DNA of 64,000 nt from Warburgia ugandensis (taxonomy: Eukaryota > Streptophyta > Magnoliopsida > Canellales > Canellaceae): the NCBI GenBank assembly GCA_035236585.1, contig CP141132.1:49355880-49419879 (forward strand), written 5' to 3'. The notes under the pieces are model-generated. The model worked only from the letters and a program-made list of their open reading frames with translations, searched no databases and was not told where the DNA came from. Below are positions 38,069 to 50,521 of this stretch, in pieces. The number at the start of each line of letters is the position of its first letter. The stretch's first letter is position 1. The position numbers were made by a program, and so were the translations under genes.

Positions 38069-39854
38069 AACCAACAAAATCCCTTCATCATCTCCCAAAG
38101 TTCAGGTATTTCTTTCTCTAAGGTTCCTCCTCTCACTCTCTCTCTCGTACCCTCTTTCTTGGTGTTTGACGTTGTTCTTATGGAGGTCAGAAGTGTTTCT
38201 TGTTGTATTGGACAAGGTTGAATTTGGGTTTTGGTGGGGGGATTATTAATTTGTGGAGTTATGGTGATCTGGTGTTTTATTGATTTTTCTTCCTTTCTTT
38301 CTGGTTTTTAAGGGGATTTGGAGGAATTTTGCACATCGCTAGGAATCTGGGGTGGTTCTTAGTTGGGTTGTCTAGATCGTGTTTACTACTGAATGACTGA
38401 GTTTTAAATTTGTATTAACTGTTATTCATTCTTGTCCTTGTTCCTTTTTTTAAGGTTAGTAAACAATGCTGAATATGATAGTTTCTTAGGTTTCTGGTGC
38501 CAATTGGAAAGTTCTCGATTTCACAAAAAGATATTATTTGGTACCAGTTTAGGGTTTTCAAGTATGTTGCTGCAATTTTGTTGATTCATCTTGACGATTT
38601 AAACATGCACTTTTGTAACCCATTTCACTGAAAATGCATAACTAATTGTGCATTGCTAGTAGAGGATTCTCATCATGCATTTTAAGTAGGGTTTTCTTTA
38701 GTTAGATGATATTGATAGTTTTTTTTCTTGTAGGATTCCCCTTTCTTCAATTACCTTAGTAATTTGTCTCCCATAAAGCCAAGTAAGTCTTCACACGCTG
38801 GACGAGTGTTTGCTGACCTCAACCTCAGCACCCCACCACCTGTGTTTACATCTCCACGCATTAATCCCCAGCGAGAGACAAGCATACTTAAAAGGTAGTT
38901 CATTTTCTGAATGTGTGATTTCACTTCATTTGCATTTATAGGCTGTGGAAGTTATTTGTTGTGTTGCGGTCCCTATATTTGGACTCATCTGACGCAAAAT
39001 TCTCAATTGGGTACAGTGATCGAGGTAAGATCCATGTGGCAGGTCAAGGTGTTTCTCAAACATCCATGACCAAGTCAAATCTTGAGTTGATTCCATCCAC
39101 TTGTGGCAATAAGGATCCTGTGCAATCCCAGCCATCCAGTCCTGGATCTGTTGATGAATATCTTACTGATCCATTGGAGGAGTGTGCGTCTCCTGCTGAT
39201 TCACCTGGTTTCTGTCTCAAGCAAGCTGCTGACGTCTTTCAAGCATTAAAAAGTGGTTGTAATAGTCCCAGAGAAACCATTCAAAATGTAAACGACGATG
39301 GCAATTTTCAGTATGATGCAGAAAATGAAATACCTGGTTCCACTTCTGCTTCAAAAAATGATGAAGAGGGTCTTAGGGGTCAAACATCACAGTACCCTAT
39401 AAAACCAGTTGCAGCTGAAGATCATATGAGATTGACGGGTCAATTGGAGCAAAAGAATGACGATAGGTCACATGGAGAGAGATGGGATGCTGTTTCTGAG
39501 AATACCAGTGGTCTTGGCAAGGATGCAGTGGAACCTGCTTCTAACAACCATTGTGACCAACATGTACTGGATCAAACTGCTGCAGGTTTTGCTTCTCTTA
39601 TGTCAAATGATAAGAAGAGTGAGGCTCTGGAAGTTGAGAAGAATATGACTAGTTGTTCTTCAGGTCTTCATCTCTTAGAAGCAGAAGATTTTAAGATGTG
39701 TCTTAGTGAGAGTGAGGTGGAGGGTGAATCCCAGACTCTTCCCAAGTTCCTTCCTGAATCTTCCCAGAACATTCAGGTTGATAACATACTTAGTGACAAC
39801 TTGCTTGCAGTATACAACAGAATAACTGAAAACCAGCTACCATATGATAGTGAG
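38055..39854 (+). CDS. TSO1/TCX-like CXC protein (CPP family), N-terminal exons only
   Basis: Three exons read in one frame. Exon 1 (38055-38105) encodes MDSPETNKIPSSSPKVQ and ends at a GT donor. Exon 2 (38734-38894) encodes DSPFFNYLSNLSPIKPSKS, then FADLNLSTPPPVFTSPR and ETSILK. Exon 3 (from 38942) runs through VDEYLTDPLEE and a long Ser/Glu-rich acidic part to a GAG|GTATAC donor at 39854/39855; read through, the frame stops at 39900-39902. The short DSPFFNYLSNLSPIKP-type box and the PPPVFTSPR box are hallmarks of plant TSO1/TCX nuclear proteins, which bind DNA through two cysteine-rich CXC domains and act in cell division and floral or meristem development (family knowledge). Those domains are not visible in the remaining 24 kb, so the gene is partial here. 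The intron between exons 2 and 3 would be only 47 nt (38895-38941), unusually short, so the exon 3 start is uncertain. Confidence 0.8.
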
Positions 39855-39902
39855 GTATACACAACAAATTGGGCAGTTCGTAGCTTTAATTTCTTTGAAT
39901 AG

Positions 39903-40799
39903 GAAAGATAGAGGCACTGATTGAATTTGTACATAATGTACCACATACTTAGATCATTCCTACAGAAGAATTAGTACATTGAGAGACAGATCATGTTTTT
40001 CTTTCTGAAAGTTGGTGGGTAAGCTGACTTGAGCACGCAACCTTTGGTTGGGAAAGAGCGCACCTTACTACTAGTCAGCTCATATATCAGACACTTGTTT
40101 CTAAATTCTGTTCATCTTCATCTTTCATATATCAGACATGGCTTTGGACTTAGAATTGCAAGCTACAATATAAAATTTTGGCACTCCATCACCTGCCGAA
40201 GCATCTCTTGAGACTGCTTTGTTCCTATACTTCATGCTTGACTTTACTCTACTATTTCCTTGTTATTGAAAATTGCCATATTATGGTACATTACCAACTT
40301 GCTCTTGCTAGTATGCCTGACCATTCAGTAATTTCAAAGGTTATTTTCTATCATTACTAGTATTTCTTTTGGTAGTAAATGTTCTCCTTTTCGTGTTGCC
40401 ATGGTTAGATGTTAATGTTAGTGAAAGTGAAGCCTTGAACCTCATTGCGTATTTTGTGGGACAGATTGCTGGTTTTCCCCCATCAAAAGTAGTTCACTGA
40501 GATGGACAAATTGGTTGCTTCTTTAGAAATGTCATTAAGATTTGGAAGAAAAGTAGTGGTGAAGCTGTGTTAGTTTGCATGTAAATCTAAATAGTGATAA
40601 AGTAGAAGAATGTGATGAGCTAATACCATTGAAAAAGACAAAACAAATAAACAAAGAACGAGAAAACAATGATCTTGTGTATTTGAAAAGAATTGTGGGC
40701 TGCTATTTGTGGTTCCTTTTGATTCTTAAATTTGGAGGCTAGGAAGTACCAAAAAATGTTCTTAAACTAAAAGATGATTGACAATAGCTATTTTAAGGA
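39903..40799. other. Putative intron sequence, nothing recognised
   Basis: If the donor at 39855 is used, this is intron. No CXC exon, terminal repeat or other coding similarity seen. Confidence 0.4.
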
Positions 40800-41160
40800 C
40801 TTGTCCATTGGGTATGAGACAAGTATTAGCTGGGTCTACACTGGCAGAAGTTGAGACATGGATTTAATGGAAGTTAAATGATGCATGGAAGCAATATTGT
40901 GCTACTGTATCAATGTTGAAGCATTGAGATATTATGTTATTCTTTTAGGAGTTTTTCCATTATGCTGACCATGAAAATTAAGGTTTGCTCTTCTAATATA
41001 AAGTGTATCATATAGTGCTTCTGTGTCCATCATTTTGTTCAAACACAAATTTGGAGCATAAAACAAGGTTGTTGATGCTTTAGGGAGGAATGATGAAAGC
41101 ATTTCCTTAGTTGAACTTGTGGGATTTAGAAGTATTAAGGAGAGCTGTAAATCATTTTAG
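40800..41160 (+). pseudogene. Ty3/gypsy RNase H remnant
   Basis: Frames with stops read EKLNDAWKQYC-like wording near 40868-40900, YADHEN near 40965, then FKHKFGA..NKVVDALGRNDESISLVEL (41040-41115). This is the order of the RNase H end and its junction to integrase in chromodomain-type Ty3 elements. No LTR was found near it. It lies in the putative long intron of the TCX-like gene. Confidence 0.65.
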
Positions 41161-41298
41161 TGTTTGTTATATTCTACATGATCTTGATAATGGATAACTA
41201 GGCAATTCTACATTACATCACATGTTGGACATATCTTGCTTGATAGGAATGATGTATTCAGTAGAAATCACTGGATTTTATAAACAAAAGTGAGTGAC

Positions 41299-41665
41299 AA
41301 TAAATCCTAGTGCGACTTGGATTTATCATAGGTCAAGTTCACTTTAGTTGCCTCTTGCTTGCTTTTTTTGTAGATCTAAGCCATTCACCATGTTTGGAAT
41401 GGCTTAGACAGGCCAAGTACCAAATTTCATGCCCATTATATACAATATCCTATGTTTTTTTGGCTTTAAATATAGAATTATAGGGAAAAGTATGGCTGTA
41501 ATTTTGTACTTAAAGAAACATGGGATAAATTATCTAATGAGCATAAAATTTGGCACTTGGCCTATCTAAGCCATTCCTAACATGTTGAACGACTTAGATT
41601 TGCAAAAGAGGCAAGTAAAGCATGCTTGATACTATAAGAAATGCAAGTATACATTTGGATTTATC
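41299..41665. mobile_element. Fold-back MITE, about 367 bp with arms near 165 bp
   Basis: The left arm from AATAAATCC (41299) through ATCTAAGCCATTC, GGAATGGCTTAGACAGGCCA and AAATTTCATGCCCATTA is mirrored, as reverse complement, by the right arm from ATGAGCATAAAATTTGG through TGGCCTATCTAAGCCATTCC to GGATTTATC (41665). The middle about 40 bp is unpaired. There is no coding capacity. No clear TSD was read, so the superfamily is unknown. Confidence 0.85.
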
Positions 41666-43452
41666 ATTCCTCGGGAGTCTTTGGAAGGAGGCATCCTTGT
41701 TGTATCTTTGGACCATGCACAAGTATTATATATCAAATTGTGATGCCAACCTTCTTATTGTACCTTACCCAAGAATGTACTTTAATATACTTTCCATAAT
41801 ATTGTATTAGTGGCAATCTAATTAGTTTGTGATTGTCATTGAACAACATCAAAGCAATCTCTTCCATAAGTCTATGATCAGACAATTCACAACGATTTGA
41901 GCTAGCGCATGCTACTTTGCCACTTCACTAGAACTGACAAAATATTTTGCTTCTTGCTTTGCCAAGTAACTTGACTTCCCCCAACAGAAGGACAACACCC
42001 TGTAGTTGAGTGTCTGTCTGAAGAAGGTTATGCTGTATTGTGTCAAGAAATTTAAACTGTCAAGGAGCCTTTCTTTTTAAAGAGAATCCTTCTTCCAAAT
42101 GCAGCTTTTAAGTGTCCAGCATTCCTCACAATCAGTAGCATAAACTTGTACCGGTGAACTGCACATTATTGTCAAGTAAAAGAAGCCTTAACGGCAGGGT
42201 AATTCTGACCAGGGTCCTCAAACAAACGTAATTTGCCGTCCTTCATCACTTCAACTCTAGGATCCAAGAGTACTGGTAGGCCTCAATCCAGACCTGCATA
42301 CCTCCCATAAAAGATCAACAATGTGCTTTCTTTTAGACAAGCTGGTGTTAAATTTTGATCTGGCTGCTTCTATGCCAAGAATAAGTCATAGAAGTCTGAA
42401 TTCTATAGTTGGCATGTGTTCTTACCTCTTACTAAGTATCTGTTTACTGCATTCATCCTTACAGTTATCTGTTTACGGCATAATGTTATTGACATGATCA
42501 ATTAGGGCCTAAAAGCCTATTGTCGCCTCTCCTGTTGATGCTAGGTTGTGGATTTGATGGTGAAGACTAGAATAAAGATGATTTCTGATTGGTGATAGAA
42601 TTAAGGCAAAGCTTGGGCTTTAGAAGGGGAAAGGGGTATAAACCAGGGTTAGAGCAGATATGCCTCAAGGTAGAGATTAGCGTTTGTGTGTTAGTTAAAA
42701 GAGTTTACCATGGGTGAATATGTACGGGTAGATCTTGAGAATAGATCTGGAAAAAGGATTTCTGGTACTAAAAACACAGGTTTTATAAGGGTTCTGGAAT
42801 CGTAGGTACATGGCAAAAATGTGGTAGCTCTAATTAGGGTTTAGGGTTTGAAAGATTTGGAAATAATGGGAAAAAGGTGCAGGGTTAGTATGTAGAGTTT
42901 GTAACAAAAACTGAGCACTGTTGTGGAGGGTTTTTGGTGAGATTTAAGAGAGTTTATAGGATTTCAATGAGGGAAACATGTGGAACTTGAATGGGGTTAA
43001 AACCAGCTGGTTCTGGGGGAAGAATCAGCTGGGTTTGCAAGGGTACTTTTGACCAGAATTCACCCTTGATGCTACTTAAATCCCCGATACTTATTTATCC
43101 AACAAAAGTTACAAAATTTAAAAAAGCAATAAAGTAAGAGAAGACTCAATGTGATTCAACCACCAAAGTGTAAAAGCGTGATTACATCTTTATATATAGC
43201 TTTCTCTTGCTATCTCCTACCAGCACTCAAACTAGTACACTTTCTAAATTAAGACCCCTCCTACTAATTTAGGAAAGACATCTAAGAAGATATATGGAAA
43301 TTTCAGTCTCTCCTTAACTTTCCTAATTCAAAATAAACATATGGAAACAATAGAAATCTAATAGAAATCCAAACCCAAATCGGTACTTAATTGTACAACC
43401 AATTGCATATGTACTTCTAGTAATTGGAGCTAGACATTTAATTTTGTTTAAC
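41666..43452. other. Putative intron or intergenic sequence, nothing recognised
   Basis: No coding similarity or terminal repeats seen. Includes a short TTTAGGG-containing stretch near 42840 that is too short to be a telomere relic. Confidence 0.4.
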
Positions 43453-43467
43453 AGTACATTTTGTCAT

Positions 43468-43649
43468 GAAGGGGAGCCTTGCCGCAACGGTAAAAGTTGT
43501 CGTCATGTGACCTTGAGGTCACGGGTTCAAGGTGTGGAATCAGCCTCTTGCAAAATGCAAGGTAAGGCTGCCTACTATAGGCCCTTGTGGTCCGCCCCTT
43601 CCCCCCACCCTGCATAGGCGGGAGCTTCGTGCACCGGGGCTGCCCTTTT
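43468..43649 (+). mobile_element. Au-type SINE, about 182 bp, with 15-bp TSD
   Basis: GGGGAGCCTTGCCGCAACGG at the start, B box GGTTCAAGGT (43524-43533), CAGCCTCTTGCAAAATGCAA, GGTAAGGCTGCCTACTATAG, GCGGGAGCTTCGTGCACCGG and a CTTTT end all follow the Au SINE of angiosperms. The tRNA-related head carries A-box-like (43478-43490) and B-box RNA polymerase III promoter elements. The direct repeat AGTACATTTTGTCAT at 43453-43467 and 43650-43664 is a perfect 15-bp target-site duplication, as made by LINE-type reverse transcriptases. Confidence 0.95.
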
Positions 43650-43664
43650 AGTACATTTTGTCAT

Positions 43665-44340
43665 CTAGCTCTCATCAGCTATGAGAAGTGCCTCTTGTCA
43701 TGGATGCGGCGTAATGACAGGAAAGACACAATTTTAAGCCTTTGTTTAAAGGAGTCAATATCAAAGGAAACAGAATAGCTGTTGGTTACCTTTGAAACTA
43801 TATCAAAGGAAACATGAAGTATTAATCAGACTTGTCGTTACCTTTGAAACAAGCTTTTTGACTTGTATCATAGTTAATTTTGAAGAATGCCTTCCTATAT
43901 GGCCATTTGAGAGAGGACATCTATATAAAGCAGCCAAAGTCAGAAAACTGCAGAAGTAGTCTGCTTTCTATATCACCAAGGTAAGCCATTTGTGGGCCTC
44001 AAACAAGCCCCAGAAACCTGGTCTAAGCATCTAATTAGACATTGAGCAAGTAGGAATTCCAGAGAATTAAATAAAAAAGACCTTTGTTTGTTACATAAAG
44101 ACACATTTTTTGTGAATCTGTTTTGATCTTTGAAAGAGTACCTTCAAACAGTTAGGAGGCTTCCAATTCTTTTGGATATGAAAAGAAATTGGTTAATACA
44201 TTGGGTTAGAAATCCCATTTCTTCTCCTATAAGTGATATATAATCTCCCTTGTCTTGCTAATTTACTCTGTACTGTGTTGTGCCAATAATTTAAGGCTTT
44301 ATGGTTGGAAAATCATATGAAAATGGATGAACTCTACTAG
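43665..44340. other. Unassigned sequence between the SINE and element 1
   Basis: Nothing recognised. Contains repeated ATATCAAAGGAAACA and TTACCTTTGAAAC phrases (43756-43850), a small local repeat. Confidence 0.4.
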
Positions 44341-44345
44341 AACAA

Positions 44346-45018
44346 TGATGGGGTCCATCATCTCAAGGTTTGTTTTTTTTTTTACAATGTTATGTTATAA
44401 TTTAGTTTACTTTGGATATTTACCACTAAGGATATTAGGTTTCTTAGTGTGTTGTGACTTAAGTGGGGACAATTTTGTCTTTTTTCTAGATTAGGATTGT
44501 CCCCTAATTAAAGTAGTTTTTTTTTTTATTATGAATAATGAATGAAATTTTGTTATACTTAGTGGATTCCTCATTCTAGAATCCTTCCCATGGGAGTGAA
44601 GTCGCATTCGGTACAAGGCCGAATTACTATTATTTCATCTTGTTCTGTAAGTTAGTACTTTTCTACCTTGTCTTTAACGGATGATTTTTGAGCTGCGTGT
44701 GGTTACGTGATTTTTGTCGATAATAATCTAGAATTATTATCTTGCATTAAATTCTTGAACCCTAGATCCGAGGCTTAATTAGGACCGTTCTTTAACTAGA
44801 GGGACAATTTGGATTGAAACTTCGATCTTACCTTAATTGGTAGAGATCTGGGGTAGTCTATAGATCCTATAACTCATTGTAGGCTATTCATGCTAATTAA
44901 TACTGATTTTCTACATGTTAAAGTGCTCGTAGTAGTTTAGTTTATGTTTTCGTATTTAAGCTAATTTGGTATAGTCTCAGTATATATATTAGGTCATTTT
45001 GCATGCTGTCCTACATCA
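44346..45018 (+). repeat. 5' LTR of element 1
   Basis: 673 bp, TGATGGGGTCCATCATC to CCTACATCA. The first 16 bases hold a small inverted repeat (GATG..CATC). Pairs with 62818-63516. Confidence 0.93.
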
Positions 45019-45020
45019 CA

Positions 45021-45033
45021 TTGGTATAAGAGC
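45021..45033 (+). other. Primer-binding site of element 1 (tRNA-iMet)
   Basis: TTGGTATAAGAGC, one mismatch to TTGGTATCAGAGC, two bases after the LTR. Confidence 0.85.
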
Positions 45034-45334
45034 ATAAGGTTGCTTAGGATCTACATTAGTTTGCATTCGCAAACAACCTTCCCCTCCCCCCGGATTTGCA
45101 TTAGATTTTTTCGTGTTTCGCATGTATCACAGAACATGATTTTTATTTACCTTTCTAGTGCTCTACCCCAGAGCCCTTGGCAGGGGTGTGCCGCCCCCTG
45201 ATAGGTTGCTTTAGTTTCATTCTGGAGGTCTTATGTGCTTATTCCATTTAGATTTATAGCATTGCATGTAGGTCTATGGTACTTATTATAGAGTTGTAGG
45301 GGTTTAGTTGTCAAGTCTCAAGACATCCTAGTAT

Positions 45335-47590
45335 ATGTCCACTCGTAATGGTCAGTTCTACCAGCCAATAGATTCACAACTCAGCAAAATCCTTCAGGAA
45401 ATTTAGGCATAGTTGGTTGAGTTGAATGATCGTGTAATTAGCTAGCATGCTGAACTGACAATGCGATTAGATGATTAGGGTTCCTGCATTGAGGCCTTAG
45501 AGTCATGACCCGAGCCTCTCATAGGTAATGCACGTGCTAGACCGGCCATGCAGGAGCGAGGTAACCATAGAGAAGGTGGTAATCACCATTGTCGCGATTA
45601 TGAGCCACATATTGTTGAAAGTTGGGCCCTGAAATCTGTCATGCTTGAGGCCCTTACCTATGACGGCGAATTGAATCGAAAGCGATTTCTTAACTGGTCA
45701 GGCATGGATCATTACTTTGACTGGTACAAAATGTCTGAAGAGTAGTGGGTCTAGCTTACCAAGATTAAATTGATTGGTCAAGCAAGGCTCTATTGGACCA
45801 ATTTGGAGCGTCAGGGAGTTGCAACCATGTGTCCACTTATTTCCGCTTAGGAGAATATGAAGGAAAGGTTGACAGAGAAATTTGTTCCCTTGTCCCACCA
45901 TTCTAGGTTACTAGATCAGTGGCAGAACCTACGTCAAGGAGGTCTGTTTGTCACTGAATACATTGTTTGGTTCGATGAGTTTTTATGATGAAGTGCAATG
46001 TAAGGGAGGATCCCTCTGTGACCTTGTCTAGGTGTAGGATAGGCCTTCGCTCTGAGATTCAGAAAGAACTCATTCCCTATGATATAAATTCCTTAGATCA
46101 CACCTTTCAGATAGTACAAGAATTATAGTGGTATCTCAAACCCCAACCCACTAAGTAGTATAAATCTGGGGCTAAATTTACATTTGGGAATCAACAACCT
46201 AGAACTCAAGCGACTGTAGTATCTAATGTCATTAAAGGAAAGGTTGTGTCAGGAGAGAGTTCAAGGGTAAATAACAATACTAAGTGTTATTGATGTTAAG
46301 GATTTAGACATGTTGCTGCACAATGCCCTTCCAGGACCCCCTATAAATCCTCGTTTATAGAAGGTGAGGATGTGGACAATGGGTATGAAGGATGGCCCGA
46401 GGTCTACAAGCTCATTAGTGAGGCCAGCGACGAGGAGGCCCATGAAGTGAATAGTCAGAGAATTGCCATGCTAGGAGAGACTTGTAGGCCCCATGGGGAG
46501 GGTAATACCCCATGTGTGACTATAGTTAGGTGTGCTCTTGCTCCCAAAGGGTAGTGATGATTGGTGTAGGTTGAACATTTTTCATATATATGTCAAGAGT
46601 GGCGAAAAGAATTGTAAAGTTGTCATTGATAGTGGAAGCTATATGAATATAATTTCTACCCATGCTATCTCCCGCTTAGGACTTTCGCCCCTCCCTACCC
46701 TAGACCTTGTAGAGTTGAGTCGGTTGATGCTTCTTCATTACTCCTAGTTACTCAAAGGTTAGGTTCCCATTAAATGTCTAACATATGAGGACACCTTGTG
46801 GTGTGATGTGGTACCTATGGATGCGTGTCACATTATTTTATGCAAGTCATGGCTTTATGATATGGATGTTACTATCTGTAGCTGGTCTCATTTGTGCTCT
46901 TTCTTGCGTGACAGTAAGAGGATCTGACTCAATCCTCTACCACCCAAAGCGCCACCTAAGCGAAAGGAAGGCAACAACAAAGCAGTTATGGAGGGCAAGG
47001 TGAAAGCTAAAGGCCTACACATTGTCAGCACCACTGCATTTGCTAGGGATATTAGAGATGAGCCTTTCTTCTATGCCCTAGTGGCAAAAGAGATCCCATC
47101 GCTGCCTGCTCCTGAGTATCCTAGCGAGGTAACACTTGTTCTACATGAGTATCAGGATTTTTTCCTGATGATTTACCAAATGAGCTACCTCCCATGAGGG
47201 ATATTTAGCCCCATATTGATCTGATCCTCAGATCAGGTCCTTCAAACTTTCCCCACTACAGAATGAATCCCACTGGGAATGTTGGGTTGAAGAAATAGGT
47301 GGATGAATTATTAAAGAAAAGTTTCATTCAAGAGATCTTGGACCTGCACTGCTTACACTTAAGAAAGATGGGTCATGGAGGATGTGTTTAGACAGTCGAG
47401 CTGTCAATAAAATCATAGTCAAGTATCAATTTTCCATACTGAGGTTCGATGATATGTTGGATATGATGGTGGGTGCCATGATCTTTTCAAAGATTGACCT
47501 TAAGAGTGGCTATCAACAGGCCGGTATTTGTCCAGGGGATGAGTGGAAGACTGCCTTCAAGACGAATGATGGTTTATATGAGTGGATAGT
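45335..47590 (+). pseudogene. Element 1 gag-protease-RT (first half), broken
   Basis: From ATG at 45335 frames read a gag with an F-x-x-W-x-G-M-D-H-Y-F-D-W-Y segment near 45690-45730 and a zinc knuckle near 46281-46326 (C-Y-stop-C-x4-H-x4-C, the second and later residues interrupted by stops). Protease follows with VIDSGSYMNIIS near 46622-46660, and then RT: DDLPNELPPMRDI near 47170, [18 protein letters not shown] near 47366-47416, [13 protein letters not shown] near 47488-47525 and [15 protein letters not shown] at 47550-47585. The RT is cut there by element 2. Several stops, such as TAG and TGA, look like decayed CAG and CGA codons. Confidence 0.88.
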
Positions 47591-48005
47591 TGTTACATCT
47601 GCTACACCAAATAAAGGTAGATTTGGGAAGTTTTACGCAAGAAGAAGCAGGAACCACTAGATTACCGACTGAGTAACGAAAAGGAAAGATCACTAATAGA
47701 AATAATAGACAAGACAGAGAATTCGGTTACTGGAAAGAACAAGAACAACTGGCAGAGGGAGGATAAAAGGAAGGATGGAAAAAACAGTTGGGGTGTGCAA
47801 GAATTGGAACAGAGAGAGAGAGAGTTGGGAGGATTCCAGCTCCTCAAAAGGCTAGAAGTGTTCTTGTGCTTTCGGTATGAATAGTACCAATATACATTGT
47901 AGATGCTAATTCTATCAGCTTACTCACTGTAAAGTTTATCTTTGAAATGAAAGCATTCTTTTGGAATTCAACTAAAATTTTGTTCGTATTAGTTGGATTC
48001 TATCA
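47591..48005 (+). repeat. 5' LTR of element 2
   Basis: 415 bp, pairs with 59613-60024; includes GAGAGAGAGAGAG near 47812-47825 that is absent from its partner. Confidence 0.93.
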
Positions 48006-48051
48006 ATTGGTATTAGAGCCGGTTTGGGCATAGGGAATGGTTATAACTAGG

Positions 48052-50521
48052 ATGGACAGAATAGAGATCATGGAGAAAGAGATGGAGTTGAGATCAAAGA
48101 TATAAAGGAACACATTGGGAGTTTGCAGACGAACGTCACAGCCAGCGGTGAATACCTAGTAGAGATACGAGAATGGATCAAGAACAGGGATATGCTGGAA
48201 GATTATCGAGGTTGCCATTGGAACACTGAGGTCGGTGAGACCTCAGGCGGGAACAGACGGAGTTCGTTCTTGTCAACAGACTAGAATTGTTAAGAGTTTC
48301 ACTGCCGGAGACTGGATCTGCTAGTATTCGACGGCAAAGGCTCCTACGGGTGGCTATGTCGAGCAGAAAGGTATTTCCACGTCAACCACATCGCTGATGA
48401 AGAGAAAATCTCAGCAGTGGCCATCTGCCTAGAAGGAGACGCACTCTACTGGTTCTTGTGGGCGGAATCCCAAACTCCTTTTCGATCTTGGGGTTTCTTT
48501 CGGTCATCTCTGCTCCAACGTTTCCGATTGTCCCAATTGGACGACAGATACGAAGCCCTGTTGGCTTTGAAACAAAGAGGCAGCGTCTCTGAGTACCTTT
48601 GATCGTTTGAGCTGCTTTTTGGTCACCTCGTCAATATCTCCGATGAGCTCCTGAAAGGGGCTTTCTTGAATGGGCTCAGGGACGAGATAAAGGCAGAGAT
48701 TAAGATTTTCAGGCCTACCTCTCTATTTGGGCTTATGGAGTTAGCCCACAAAATCAAAGAGAAGAATTTGGCACTAGACCAATTAAAGGCCCGCCCAAAT
48801 AGAAGCAATAATGGGCCAAGAACATTGGGGCCCATCTCTTTTTAGTTGAAAAATTGGTTGACAGAAGGGGGTATTAGGGGCAAAATCGTAATTTGCCCAT
48901 CTTCCCCTTCCACAGCACTGATAGAATGAAAGGTTTTCTTACGGAACCTGATTGGGAAGGACACATCGGTGAACACACTGTCGGGAGAAAGGAATCTCTA
49001 CAGAAACTTACAGATGCCGAGCTACAACAATGGCGATCTCAAGGCTTATGCTACAGGTGCAATGAGAAGTACCATCCTGGGCACCAATGCAAAAACCGGC
49101 AACTTCAGGTGCTGCTACTCGCCAACGAAGAGGACGATGAGGCTAAAACTACTCCACTTTTTCTATTAGACTTGGGCGACCATTGGGATGGGGATAACCA
49201 ACCTCTGGAGTTATCCCTGAACTTCATTTTTAGAGTCATGACCAGCGGTACCATGAAAGTAAAAGGGCTGGTAGGAATCCGAGATGTTGTAGTGTTGATT
49301 GATAGTGGGGCTTCCCACAACTTCATTGCCAGCCAATTAGTTGATGAACTTAGGTTAAGCGTGGATAGATCTCCACGATTTGGAGTACAGGTCGGGGACA
49401 GGCACTGCATTAGGGGAGAAGGTGTATGTCGGCAGATCGGGGTAAGCCTGCTGGGTATCACGGTAGTTCAAGATTTCTATCCTTTCGACCTTGGCGGAGC
49501 ATACAGTCCTGGGGGTAGTATGGTTGAAAATTTTGGGGGAGATTTTGGCAAATTTTCGTGATTTGACGATGCATTTCATGGTCAAAGGGCGGCAGATGAT
49601 CCTTAAAGGGGATCCAACCCTCTATTGTTCTATGGTTTCCTTCGAATCCATTCTTTGAGTTATACCTAAGGCTGATTTGAGTTGTATGGTTGAATATTGG
49701 GGTATGGAAGCCAGCCTGATTCAACATCCTAAAGATTATCAACCATCAATAGACTCTCTTTTGTAGAAGTTTTCACATATCTTTGATTAGCCTTTGGGAT
49801 TGCCCGTTGCTTGCTTCCATGACCACGCCATCAGGTTGAGAGAAGGAACACAGCCCCCACACAGTAGGCCATATTGCTGTCTGCATTCCTAGAAAGATGA
49901 GATCGAGAAAATCATTAGGGAAATGCTGAATTTAGGAATTATTCGACCAAGTAAAAGCCCTTTCTTTAGCCTGGTGTTATTGGTTAAAAAGAAGGATGGT
50001 GGATGGAGGTTTAGTGTAGACTATCGCGCACTAAACAAGGTGACCATACCTGGGAAGTTCCCAATCCCTACTATTGACGAATTGCTACATGAATTGGGAG
50101 GAGCCACCATTTTCTCCAAACTAGACATTAAATCCGGTTACTATCAAATTCGTATTAAGGAAGAGGACATAGCAAAGATGGCCTTCCGAACTCATCAAGG
50201 GCACTACAGATTTTTGGTTATGCCTTTTGGCTAAACCAACACACCAGCCACGTTTTAGGCGCTCGTGAATGAGGTATTTCGACCCCATCTAAGTAAGTTT
50301 GTCCTTGTCTTCTTGAATGATATCTTAGTTTATAGCAATAACCTTACTTTGCACCTGGAGCACATTACCATTGTCCTGCAAGTACTTGAGGAACGCCATT
50401 TGATTGCAAACAAGAAAAAGTGCTTATTTGCACAACCTTCATTGGAATACTTGGGTCATATTATTTTGGCAGGAGTAGCAGCCGATACTTCCAAGATAGA
50501 TTGTATGCTTTCCCAGCCTAT
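48052..50521 (+). pseudogene. Element 2 gag-protease-RT (first part), broken
   Basis: Gag starts near ATG 48052 (MDRIEIMEKEMEL). GDALYWFLWAE at 48430-48465 is the gag core. The zinc knuckle CYRCNEKYHPGHQC lies at 49053-49094 and the protease motif VLIDSGASHNFIA at 49293-49330. RT follows: [12 protein letters not shown] near 49930, [18 protein letters not shown] near 49990-50043, [15 protein letters not shown] near 50113-50157 and [18 protein letters not shown] to 50231. Two stops interrupt the next segment. The catalytic box reads FLND (50310-50321), so the first of the two metal-binding aspartates is asparagine. It is interrupted at 50521 by the TR-GAG-like element. Confidence 0.88.

Noticed and set aside
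38961-38963. GTG as a start for the long frame of the TCX-like gene
   Set aside because: The frame is continuous with upstream exons beginning at ATG 38055; a plant nuclear gene would not start at this GTG.
39903-43452. Small open frames of 60-63 codons (40029, 40178, 41622)
   Set aside because: No similarity, no codon pattern, and expected by chance in putative intron.
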